The notes below the pieces were generated by a model, which saw nothing but the letters and a program-made list of their open reading frames with translations, did not search any database and was not told the origin of the DNA. A stretch of 64,000 nucleotides of DNA from Mycolicibacterium komanii (GTDB lineage: Bacteria; Actinomycetota; Actinomycetes; Mycobacteriales; Mycobacteriaceae): positions 186,001 through 250,000 of the forward strand of contig NZ_CVTA01000055.1 of assembly GCF_001050035.1 (NCBI RefSeq). Direction: 5' to 3'. The position numbers and the translations under genes are program-made. This document shows positions 1 through 6,516 of this stretch, in pieces (the first letter of the stretch is position 1; each line of letters starts with the position of its first letter).

Positions 1-1
1 G

Positions 2-112
2 GACAACGTCGTCGCGACGAACATGTCCGTCGGTCCGATGAACGCGAACATCAACTCGTCGGTGAAGGCGTTCGAGTCGCGGAACTGTCAGCCCTGGACC
101 CGGCTCAACTGA
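2..112 (+). CDS. C-terminal end of an unidentified protein (partial)
   Basis: An open frame enters from the left edge of the window and ends at a TGA at 110-112, giving 36 residues that finish in NCQPWTRLN. The frame has normal mycobacterial codon use and no competing gene on either strand. Only one Cys, near the end, is visible, and I see no recognisable domain. I cannot name the protein. The next gene starts convergently ten bases downstream. Confidence 0.5.
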   Translation, partial: DNVVATNMSVGPMNANINSSVKAFESRNCQPWTRLN

Positions 113-122
113 GCCAAGGGAT

Positions 123-488
123 CTAGTCGGTCGCGACGTGTGGCGGATCGTAAATCACCAGAAGCACAAGGTCTTCCGCCCCGGTGTTGACCAAACTGTG
201 CTGCGCGTTCGCCGGAACCTTGACGAAGGTGCCCGGTTTCACGTCCCAACTCTGACCGTCGATCCGCATGCAAGCGGTGCCGGTCAGAAAGTAGAAGGCG
301 TGGTTGTAGTCGTGGTGATGTGGCTGTGACCCGCCCCCGGGTCCGAACTTGGTTAGTTGTGCACTGAACAACCCGGAGTATTGGGAGCCGACGAGGTCGT
401 CGCTGATCCAAAACGCCTGACCGAGATCGGTTTCATGCCAGACGATGTCCTCTGGCGAATACACGAACGGCAGAGTCGTCTCTTTCAT
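123..488 (-). CDS. small cupin-domain protein
   Basis: This is a 121-residue single-domain cupin, the usual size for one stand-alone beta barrel. The first cupin motif shows His57, His58, His59 and His63, and the second shows His97 in the stretch VPANAQHSLVNTG. Together these could form a metal site. The family includes dioxygenases, isomerases and small-molecule binding proteins, so the reaction cannot be read from sequence. The start ATG at 488 has a GGAGAACC-like ribosome site. The gene is divergent from a LysR regulator at 596, so the cupin is probably that regulator's target. A dyad lies between them at 550-565. Confidence 0.85.
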   Translation of the reverse strand: MKETTLPFVYSPEDIVWHETDLGQAFWISDDLVGSQYSGLFSAQLTKFGPGGGSQPHHHDYNHAFYFLTGTACMRIDGQSWDVKPGTFVKVPANAQHSLVNTGAEDLVLLVIYDPPHVATD

Positions 489-549
489 GGTGGTTCTCCT
501 TCCAGATGGGCTTACTATTACTGGAACGCTTTCGAGGCGAAAAGATCGA

Positions 550-565
550 TAACGGTTCGGTTATG
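550..565. promoter_or_regulatory. dyad in the cupin/LysR intergenic region (candidate LysR site)
   Basis: ATAAC and GTTAT flank six bases (ggttcg), forming a 5-bp perfect inverted repeat between the two divergent genes. LysR-type regulators commonly bind imperfect A/T-rich dyads in this position. The half-sites are short, so this is only a candidate. Confidence 0.35.
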
Positions 566-595
566 GCGTGATCACATGGGAGCTATGGAGGGCAG

Positions 596-1471
596 ATGCC
601 GACTCTGGTGCAGCTCAACGCCTTCGTGACGGTGGCCGAACAGGGCGGCTTCACGGCCGCGAGCCGGCGGCTCGGGTTGTCCCAGCCGGCCGTCAGCCGT
701 GCCATTGCCACACTGGAAAGCGAGCTCGGCTCGCCCGTCTTCGTCCGCCGCCGCGACGGTCTCGCGTTGACCGAAGCGGGCTCAGTGGCGCTCACGCACG
801 CTCGAGAAGCGGTGCGGCACTTGACATTGATGCGCACCGAGGTCGCCGGACTGACAGGTGATGTCACGGGCACGTTGTGGCTGGCCAGCCTGCCGACCGC
901 CACCGCCGCGTTCATCGCTCCACAGTTGCGCGCATACGCGCACCGCCACCCGGCTGTCACGATCCGGTTGCTCGAGGGCAGCGAGGAAGAGGTCTTGGAT
1001 TGGCTCGACCAAGGCGCGGTCGAGACAGGTGTGGTCAGCCTGCCCGTCAAAGGAATGAAGGCCGCGGTTCTGGGAGACCAGGCCCTGGCGGCGGTGATAC
1101 CGGCCGAGTCCGATCTCGCCTCGAAGGAGGCCGTCACTTATGCCGACTTGGCGAGCAAGCCGTTCGTTCGCGGCAAGGGCGGCTGTGCCGACGTTTTCAT
1201 GCCCATTGCGCGACAGGCCGGTGTGGAGTTCGACCTGGCGTTCGACGCGCGCGAGGTTGCCGCGGCGCTCGAGATCGTGCGGGCGGGACTCGGTGTGAGC
1301 ATCTTGCCCGTTGCGGGCCTTCCCGATATGCCCGGTGTTGCGGTGCGGCCCCTCGTCCCTCATACCGTTCGTCGCCTCGGTGTCGCGGTGTCTGCGAGTG
1401 CGTCGGGCGCCGCGCGTGCATTTCTCGACCAGATCGCCGCCGTTGGACTCCCTACGCCGCGTCGAGGATGA
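596..1471 (+). CDS. LysR-family transcriptional regulator
   Basis: The 291-residue protein has the length and layout of a LysR regulator. The N-terminal winged helix-turn-helix covers roughly residues 1-60 and contains FTAASRRLGLSQPAVSRAI. A periplasmic-binding-protein-like effector domain follows from about residue 90 to the end. The start ATG at 596 follows a GGAGGGC ribosome site. It is transcribed away from the cupin gene, the usual arrangement for a LysR protein and its target. Its last 20 bases overlap the end of the convergent GMC oxidoreductase gene. The effector is unknown. Confidence 0.93.
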   Translation: MPTLVQLNAFVTVAEQGGFTAASRRLGLSQPAVSRAIATLESELGSPVFVRRRDGLALTEAGSVALTHAREAVRHLTLMRTEVAGLTGDVTGTLWLASLPTATAAFIAPQLRAYAHRHPAVTIRLLEGSEEEVLDWLDQGAVETGVVSLPVKGMKAAVLGDQALAAVIPAESDLASKEAVTYADLASKPFVRGKGGCADVFMPIARQAGVEFDLAFDAREVAAALEIVRAGLGVSILPVAGLPDMPGVAVRPLVPHTVRRLGVAVSASASGAARAFLDQIAAVGLPTPRRG

Positions 1472-3062
1472 AATCGGCTGCCCGCCAGGCCATTGCCATC
1501 ACCGGGCCGTTGAGGTTGCCCGACACCATCGTGGGCATCACCGAACAGTCGACGACGCGCAGGTTGTCGACGCCGCGCACGCGTAGGGAGGTGTCCACGA
1601 CGTCGTCGTCGCCCGGCCCCATCGCGCACGTTCCGATCGCGTGATATCCGCAGTAACCGTCATCGAGACCGGAATCGATGATCGCCTGCTCGGTGACGAC
1701 GTCAGCGCCCGGCAGGGTCTCGGCGGCAAGCTGTTCGGCGATCGGTGACTGACCGAACAACCGCCGCATGATGCGGAACAACGCGACACCCTTGTCCCGG
1801 TCGTGCGGTGAGGTGAGATAGCCGGGATCGATGTCCAGCGGCGCCGCCGGGTCGGCCGACGTGATCGTCACCGACCCCTCGCTGTCCGGGCGCAGTACGT
1901 ATCCGATCGCTTGAATCCCCGGTTCGCGCTCGACCGCTGCCGCCTCACCCTGCTCATACGGCGCCAGCGAGAACGGCGCCATCAGGATCTGCGCGTCCGG
2001 GCGGTCCAATTCGGGTGAGGTCTTGAAGAACCCGACGACGTCGAACGCGGCGCCGGCGAGGGGACCCCGTTTGGTCGCCAAATACCTTGCGGTGGTGAGT
2101 GCTTGGCGTACCGGCGTGCTCAGTTGGCGGTTGTAACCGATATCGCGGTCGAGGCGGAACTGGATGACGAAGCAACGGTGTTCCCGCATCCGCCGGCCGA
2201 CGTTGGGGCTGTCCATGACGGTGTCGATGCCCAGTCCGCGCAGCACCGAACGATCTCCGACGCCGGACAACTGGAGCAACTTCGGCGTCGAGATGCTGCC
2301 GAGCGCCAGGATCACCTCACGCCGAGCGGTGAAGTCGACCTTCGCGCCGCGACCGGTGGCCGCTCGCACACCAACCGCCTTGTCGCCCTGGAAGATCACT
2401 CGTTCGACCGTGGTGTGCACCGCGATACGGAGGTTGGGCCGGCGGGCGACCGGGTGCAGGAACGCATGCGCCGCGCTCACCCGCCGGCCGCCCTTGATGG
2501 TGCGGGGCGCGGGGCCGATCCGTTCGCGGTCACTGGCATTGACGTCGTCGGTCGGCGACCAGCCCAGGTTCGCCCCCGCCGCGATGACGTCCGAGCAGAG
2601 CTGGGGGAGACCGGTGTCGATCGAGACGTCCAGCGGACCTCCCGAGCCTCGCATCGGATCGGGCCCGAGGCCGTGGTTCTCCATCGAACGGAACACAGGC
2701 AGCATCTGGTCCCAGCCCCACGCGGGGTTTCCCAGCGCAGCCATCGCGTCGTAATCGGCGGCGCCGCCGCGGTTGTAGACCATCCCGTTGACCGAACTCG
2801 ATCCGCCGAGGGTCTTGCCGCGCACCCAGTGCTCGACGAGCCGGGAAGGCCCGGTCGGGCGAACGGGGAAATGCCAGGTGATCTTCGGGTTTCCGAGGAT
2901 CTTCCCGACGCCTTTCGGGATTCGGATCATCGGACTTCGATCCCTGCCGCCGGCCTCGACCAGCAGAACGCTCGAGCGCGGATCCTCGGAGAGTCGGTTC
3001 GCCAGGACGCATCCCGCGGAGCCGGCGCCGACGATGATGTAGTCGTAGGTCCTCGAAGGCAT
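1452..3062 (-). CDS. GMC-family oxidoreductase (choline dehydrogenase-like, FAD)
   Basis: This 536-residue enzyme belongs to the glucose-methanol-choline family of FAD-dependent alcohol oxidases and dehydrogenases. The FAD-binding GAGSAG sits at residues 12-17, and a conserved E closes the Rossmann strand (LLVEAGG). The C-terminal active-site region shows GYHAIGTCAMG, with the catalytic His, followed by the VSGNLNGP segment with the second conserved polar position. I chose the ATG at 3062 because MPSRTYDYIIVGAG is the normal family N-terminus; the frame stays open upstream but without family character. It is most like choline and long-chain alcohol dehydrogenases, but the substrate cannot be read. 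It converges on the LysR gene and is divergent from the DAHP synthase leader. Confidence 0.9.
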   Translation of the reverse strand: MPSRTYDYIIVGAGSAGCVLANRLSEDPRSSVLLVEAGGRDRSPMIRIPKGVGKILGNPKITWHFPVRPTGPSRLVEHWVRGKTLGGSSSVNGMVYNRGGAADYDAMAALGNPAWGWDQMLPVFRSMENHGLGPDPMRGSGGPLDVSIDTGLPQLCSDVIAAGANLGWSPTDDVNASDRERIGPAPRTIKGGRRVSAAHAFLHPVARRPNLRIAVHTTVERVIFQGDKAVGVRAATGRGAKVDFTARREVILALGSISTPKLLQLSGVGDRSVLRGLGIDTVMDSPNVGRRMREHRCFVIQFRLDRDIGYNRQLSTPVRQALTTARYLATKRGPLAGAAFDVVGFFKTSPELDRPDAQILMAPFSLAPYEQGEAAAVEREPGIQAIGYVLRPDSEGSVTITSADPAAPLDIDPGYLTSPHDRDKGVALFRIMRRLFGQSPIAEQLAAETLPGADVVTEQAIIDSGLDDGYCGYHAIGTCAMGPGDDDVVDTSLRVRGVDNLRVVDCSVMPTMVSGNLNGPVMAMAWRAADFILDAA

Positions 3063-3142
3063 CACGGTCAGGGTCGGCGCGACGGGCGGCGCAGTCAAGA
3101 GGTCTCGAAACCTTCGTTTTGGCGAACGCCCGGATCCCGGTA

Positions 3143-3148
3143 TAACCT
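3143..3148 (+). promoter_or_regulatory. -10 element for the leaderless aromatic leader peptide
   Basis: TAACCT (within TATAACCT) fits the mycobacterial TANNNT -10 consensus and lies 7 bases before the GTG of the leader peptide. Transcription would start at or next to that GTG, giving a leaderless mRNA. Confidence 0.55.
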
Positions 3149-3155
3149 GGTCGGC

Positions 3156-3230
3156 GTGAACTCTGCGGTGCGCGCCGGCTATTGGCGCTTTATCGAGGCT
3201 CCGGGCGGAGCCGATAAAGCGCAGCGCTAA
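3156..3230 (+). CDS. aromatic amino acid leader peptide (24 aa) of the DAHP synthase gene
   Basis: A GTG-started 24-codon frame ends at TAA 3228-3230. It places Tyr (3180-3182), Trp (3183-3185), Arg and Phe (3189-3191) next to one another, so all three end products of the aromatic pathway fall within four codons. A -10 element 7 bases upstream predicts leaderless transcription from the GTG. The Tyr-Trp-Arg-Phe codons sit on the left arm of a hairpin (3185-3222) that competes with downstream structures. A similar leader (aroR) upstream of the class I DAHP synthase of Corynebacterium glutamicum has been described, as I recall. I infer ribosome-mediated attenuation of the DAHP synthase gene at 3341. 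The peptide itself probably has no other function. Confidence 0.75.
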   Translation: MNSAVRAGYWRFIEAPGGADKAQR

Positions 3231-3310
3231 GCACGCATCCACCCGGAGCCCAGGCAGTGACCACCAGGTCGCTGCCTTTCGTCATTAAAGGGCCCGGGGT
3301 CGAACCGGGC
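3185..3310 (+). promoter_or_regulatory. attenuator RNA region before the DAHP synthase gene
   Basis: Three hairpins follow each other. Hairpin 1 pairs 3185-3202 with 3207-3222 (two-base bulge, loop GGGC) and contains the Trp-Arg-Phe codons. Hairpin 2 pairs 3252-3262 with 3267-3277. Hairpin 3 pairs GCCCGG 3292-3297 with CCGGGC 3305-3310. The right side of hairpin 1 (AAAGCGCAGCG, 3216-3226) can instead pair with 3270-3279 (CGCTGCCTTT) through ten base pairs and one bulged C, which would break hairpin 2. The left side (GGCTCCGGG, 3197-3205) can also pair perfectly with 3242-3250. Such exclusive pairings are the signature of an attenuator. The role of each state is inferred. Confidence 0.6.
3252..3277 (+). 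terminator. terminator-like hairpin of the attenuator
   Basis: AGGCAGTGACC pairs with GGTCGCTGCCT over eleven base pairs, one of them a G-U wobble, with a four-base loop. Only a short T-rich stretch (TTTCGTCATT) follows, as is usual for actinobacterial terminators. It would form when the leader peptide is translated without stalling. Confidence 0.5.
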
Positions 3311-3340
3311 GCCGCAACCTCGAGAAAGGCACCCGAGACC

Positions 3341-4393
3341 ATGAACCTGGCGCAGACCGCCACCCCGCCCGCCACCTCTGACCGGCGGGTCCGCGGTTTC
3401 AGCGAGATTCCCAGCCCGCACGAGGTGCTCAGCGAATTCCCGCTCGGCGCCCGGCGTGCCGAGCGCGTCGTGCGTGACCGTGAGGAGATCGCCGACATCC
3501 TCGCGGGTCGCGACGACCGGTTGCTGGTGGTCGTCGGGCCGTGCTCGGTGCACGACCCGGCCGCTGCGCTGGACTACGCCAGCCGGCTGGTCAAGGTCGC
3601 CGACGAGCTCAGCGATCGCCTCAAGATCGTGATGCGGGTGTACTTCGAGAAGCCGCGTACCACGACCGGCTGGAAGGGCCTGATCAACGATCCGGGCATG
3701 GACGGCACCTTCGACGTTGCCCGCGGTCTGCGAATCGCCCGTCACCTGCTACTCGACATCGTCGACATCGGGTTGCCGGTCGGCTGCGAGTTCCTCGAGC
3801 CGACCAGCCCGCAGTACATCGCCGACGCGGTCGCATGGGGTGCCATCGGCGCCAGGACCACCGAATCGCAGGTGCACCGCCAGCTGGCATCCGGGCTGTC
3901 GATGCCCGTCGGGTTCAAGAACGGCACCGACGGCAACATCCAGGTCGCCGTCGACGGGGTCAAGGCCGCCGGCGCCGCGCATGTCTTCTTCGGCATGGAC
4001 GACCTCGGCCGCGGAGCGCTGGTGAACACCGCAGGCAACGAGGACTGCCATGTGATCCTGCGCGGCGGCACCAACGGTCCGAACTGCGACGCCGATGCCG
4101 TGCAGGCCACCGCGGCCAAGCTCACCGCCGCCGGATTGCCCGGTCGCGTCGTGATCGATTGCAGCCACGCCAATTCGGGGAAGGATCACGTCCGCCAGGC
4201 GCAGGTCGCCGCCGAGGTGGCGCAGCTGGTGCGGGACGGCCTACCGGTCAGCGGCGTGATGCTCGAGAGCTTCCTCGTCGCCGGTGCGCAGGCCCCCGAA
4301 GCCCGTCCGCTGACCTACGGGCAGTCGGTCACCGACAAGTGCATGGACTGGGCGACGACGGACCGGGTGCTGCGGGAGCTGGCCGAGCGCTAG
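3341..4393 (+). CDS. aroF: class I 3-deoxy-7-phosphoheptulonate (DAHP) synthase
   Basis: The enzyme condenses phosphoenolpyruvate with erythrose 4-phosphate, the first committed step of the shikimate pathway. At 350 residues it matches the E. coli AroF/AroG/AroH class I family and not the longer class II enzyme of M. tuberculosis (AroG). The metal-ligand Cys lies in GPCSVHDP (Cys68). The stretches EKPRTTTGWKGLINDP, GARTTESQVHR, GFKNGTDG and IDCSHANSGKDH carry the conserved substrate and metal residues. I chose ATG 3341, preceded by GAGAAAGG, because earlier in-frame codons lie inside the attenuator. Its presence suggests the strain also has a class II enzyme elsewhere. Expression is probably controlled by the leader peptide at 3156. 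Confidence 0.92.
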   Translation: MNLAQTATPPATSDRRVRGFSEIPSPHEVLSEFPLGARRAERVVRDREEIADILAGRDDRLLVVVGPCSVHDPAAALDYASRLVKVADELSDRLKIVMRVYFEKPRTTTGWKGLINDPGMDGTFDVARGLRIARHLLLDIVDIGLPVGCEFLEPTSPQYIADAVAWGAIGARTTESQVHRQLASGLSMPVGFKNGTDGNIQVAVDGVKAAGAAHVFFGMDDLGRGALVNTAGNEDCHVILRGGTNGPNCDADAVQATAAKLTAAGLPGRVVIDCSHANSGKDHVRQAQVAAEVAQLVRDGLPVSGVMLESFLVAGAQAPEARPLTYGQSVTDKCMDWATTDRVLRELAER

Positions 4394-4406
4394 CCGCCCG
4401 CAGCCC

Positions 4407-4697
4407 TCAGGAGGCCCGCCGGATTCCTCGCTTCAGCAAAAGCTCGCGCTCTGATTCCGACAGCCCACCCCAGATGCCGTACGGCTCACCGACGGCGAGG
4501 GCGTGGGCGCGGCACTGGGCGATCACCGGGCAGCGCCGGCACATCTCCTTCGCGCGCATCTCGCGTTGCGCGCGGGCTCGGCCGCGCTCGCCGTCGGGAT
4601 GAAAGAACATGGAGGAATCGACGCCTCGACAAAGCCCGGCTATCTGCCAATCCCAAACGTCGGCATTGGGACCGGGCAGCTGCTGCGGTTGTGGCAT
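4407..4697 (-). CDS. whiB3: WhiB3 redox-sensing iron-sulfur regulator
   Basis: The 96-residue protein begins MPQPQQLPGPNAD, as WhiB3 does. It has the four iron-sulfur cluster cysteines Cys23, Cys53, Cys56 and Cys62 and the GIWGG turn at 74-78. WhiB3 binds a 4Fe-4S cluster, responds to NO, oxygen and redox state, and partners the principal sigma factor; in M. tuberculosis it controls lipid synthesis. The C-terminus, ending RGIRRAS, looks a few residues shorter than in M. tuberculosis. ATG 4697 has an AGAGGGG ribosome site. The next gene is convergent aroF, 13 bases away. A long A/T-richer region upstream holds a hairpin and presumably the promoter. Confidence 0.95.
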   Translation of the reverse strand: MPQPQQLPGPNADVWDWQIAGLCRGVDSSMFFHPDGERGRARAQREMRAKEMCRRCPVIAQCRAHALAVGEPYGIWGGLSESERELLLKRGIRRAS

Positions 4698-5066
4698 TGG
4701 AAACCCCTCTCTGCACATCCATTTCGGAAACGAATGGATGAGTGAGTTCAAAACCGATTCGAGCTCAAGTCGCCGATGACCACTCGTGGAGACAAAGTAT
4801 GGGCGCTCGCGAAATCTCGTCAATAGCCCCCACCTGTGCCTAATGACATAACCGCAGGCCCAGAATTTACATCACGTTCATCATTGCGACCCACAGGCAA
4901 CGAGAACGGTGCTAAGCCGACCTACGGCGATCGACGGCGAAACGTATTTCTCCAGTTCGCGTCAATTGTTCGTCCGCCGGCAAATTCCGGCCGCTAACAC
5001 GGAAGTAACATTGCGACCACCAACTGTTAACCGATGCCGGGCGCGAATTGATACGGTCGCGACTCG
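4698..5066. other. whiB3 / sigD-linked gene intergenic region
   Basis: These 369 bases are clearly richer in A and T than the flanking genes and lie between divergent genes. Besides the hairpin at 4716-4740 I see no convincing gene. The frame of whiB3 is open upstream to an ATG at 4823, but that extension is unlike WhiB3. Promoters for both genes must lie here; I could not place them with confidence. Confidence 0.5.
4716..4740 (-). promoter_or_regulatory. hairpin in the whiB3 5' untranslated region
   Basis: CATCCATT pairs with AATGGATG and continues through CG/CG around a four-base loop, with one bulged base, giving a stem of about ten base pairs. It lies just upstream of the whiB3 ribosome site. 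It could affect mRNA stability or translation; there is no direct evidence for a ligand. Confidence 0.4.
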
Positions 5067-5849
5067 ATGCCCGCAGAAACCGTTCTGACGAGGGCCGCAT
5101 TCGGTGACGATCCCGGGCGCTGGCCGCTGCCTCCCGGCGCCACGCCACGCGAGTTGTGGCTGCGAGCCGTCGCGGCTGGCGGGCAGGGCCGGTACGCCAG
5201 CGCGCGGGTCGATCTGGCCGCGCTGTTCCGGAGCGGGGGCCGACATCGCTCTTTGGCGCATAGCACCGAGGCGTCGTTTCTGCGCCAGCTCGGTTGGCAT
5301 GCCCGCGCGCGGCGATGGGACGGGCGGGCGCTGGCGCTCGCCGGGCCGGATGTCGAGTCGGCCGCGGACGCGTTGATCGGACTGGGCGCCGACGCGTTGG
5401 GCGTCGGCCGGTTCGGCGCGGCCGCGCGCGCACTGGGCCGCGCCGCCGAACTGATGTCGAAATCGGCGATACCGCGGCTGCGGGTGCGGCTGGGCTGGGT
5501 GTCGGCCGAACTGGCGATGGCACGCGGAGAAGGCGAGGCGGCGGTCGGGTACGCCGACCGTGCCGTCGAAGCGGCCGCGGCGTTCGGCTCGGTGCGTCAC
5601 GAGGTGAAATCGTCGGTCGTGTTGGCCGCCGCCCGGTGCAGTGCCGGTGACCTCGACGGCGCGCGCTCGGTGGCCGATGCGGCGCTCGACGAGACCCAGC
5701 GCTTCGGAATGGTTCCGTTGCAATGGGCGTTGGCTTGCTTGCTGGCCGACATCGGCAGCGCCAAGCATCCGGCACAGGACATGGTGGCGCTGCGCGGTGC
5801 TTGTGCCGATACAGTGCGTCGGCGGGGCGGCGTGTGGTCGGTGCGGTAA
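5067..5849 (+). CDS. conserved protein of the sigD locus (Rv3415c-like)
   Basis: This 260-residue, Ala/Arg-rich, all-helical protein lies directly upstream of sigD in the same direction, as Rv3415c does in M. tuberculosis. The sequence has helix-turn-helix repeats spaced like tetratricopeptide repeats, for example around residues 85-130 and 165-230, but no motif strong enough to name. No signal peptide or membrane segment is visible. The function is unknown. Its linkage to sigD and whiB3 is conserved, so a regulatory or stress role is possible, but that is only inference from context. Confidence 0.75.
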   Translation: MPAETVLTRAAFGDDPGRWPLPPGATPRELWLRAVAAGGQGRYASARVDLAALFRSGGRHRSLAHSTEASFLRQLGWHARARRWDGRALALAGPDVESAADALIGLGADALGVGRFGAAARALGRAAELMSKSAIPRLRVRLGWVSAELAMARGEGEAAVGYADRAVEAAAAFGSVRHEVKSSVVLAAARCSAGDLDGARSVADAALDETQRFGMVPLQWALACLLADIGSAKHPAQDMVALRGACADTVRRRGGVWSVR

Positions 5850-5913
5850 CCGGGTCCACGCGGAAGTGAAAGTTATTGTTTAGCTGACCGACCTACCAAG
5901 CTCGGTCCTGTTC

Positions 5914-5939
5914 GTAACGTTGGAGAGATCGCCCACGAT
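5914..5939 (+). promoter_or_regulatory. SigD-like promoter motif overlapping the sigD start
   Basis: GTAACG (5914-5919) and CGAT (5936-5939) are separated by 16 bases. As I recall, this matches the SigD consensus. The -10 part overlaps the ATG of sigD at 5938, so a transcript from it would begin inside the gene. It may be real autoregulation with a shorter product, or chance. Confidence 0.35.
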
Positions 5940-6516
5940 GACATTTTCGGGAGAACGTCTCGATGCTGTCGTTGCTGAGGCTGTGGCAGGAAACCGGGAC
6001 GCGCTCCGGGAGGTGCTGGAGACCATTCGTCCGATCGTTGTTCGGTATTGCCGGGCGAGGGTGGGGGCGACAGAGCGCAGTGGCCTCTCAGCAGACGACG
6101 TTGCCCAGGAGGTTTGCTTGGCCGCCATCACGGCGCTGCCGCGTTACAAGGATCAGGGACGCCCGTTCCTGGCCTTCGTGTACGGCATTGCCGCCCACAA
6201 GGTTGCTGACGCGCATCGCGCAGCAGCCAGGAATCGATCCGACCCGACCGATGTCGTGCCGGAGCGATACTCGCTGGACGCCGGACCCGAGCAGATGGCC
6301 CTCGACGCCGAGGCGTCGGCGCGGATGAACAAGCTCTTGGCCGTGCTTCCCGAGAAGCAGCGCGAGATCCTGATCTTGCGCGTCGTCGTGGGGATGAGCG
6401 CCGAGGAGACCGCGGAGGCGGTCGGCAGCACGGCGGGTGCCGTGCGCGTCGCCCAGCACCGCGCGCTTGCGAAATTGAAGTCCGAGATCGTCGCGACGGG
6501 GCGTGACTATGCCTGA
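5938..6516 (+). CDS. sigD: ECF RNA polymerase sigma factor SigD
   Basis: The 192-residue protein is a typical two-domain ECF sigma factor. Region 2 lies around residues 25-95 (DDVAQEVCLAAITALPRY) and region 4 around 135-185 (PEKQREILILRVVVGMSAEETA). The sequence is very close to M. tuberculosis SigD. SigD directs genes for cell envelope, ribosomal and stationary-phase functions and is held by the membrane anti-sigma factor RsdA, whose gene follows with an 8-base overlap. ATG 5938 is preceded by GGAGAG at 5922-5927 and gives the conserved N-terminus MTFSGERLDAVV. A possible SigD promoter overlaps this start. Confidence 0.95.
   Translation: MTFSGERLDAVVAEAVAGNRDALREVLETIRPIVVRYCRARVGATERSGLSADDVAQEVCLAAITALPRYKDQGRPFLAFVYGIAAHKVADAHRAAARNRSDPTDVVPERYSLDAGPEQMALDAEASARMNKLLAVLPEKQREILILRVVVGMSAEETAEAVGSTAGAVRVAQHRALAKLKSEIVATGRDYA

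Noticed and set aside
2103..3230. A long open frame on the plus strand across the GMC oxidoreductase gene, ending in the aromatic leader
   Set aside because: Its upper part is a GC-biased shadow of the GMC gene with no domain. Only the last 24 codons, from GTG 3156, have independent support.
4407..4823. A longer whiB3 starting at 4823
   Set aside because: The 42 extra residues lie in A/T-rich non-coding-like sequence. WhiB3 begins at MPQP, and ATG 4697 has a good ribosome site.
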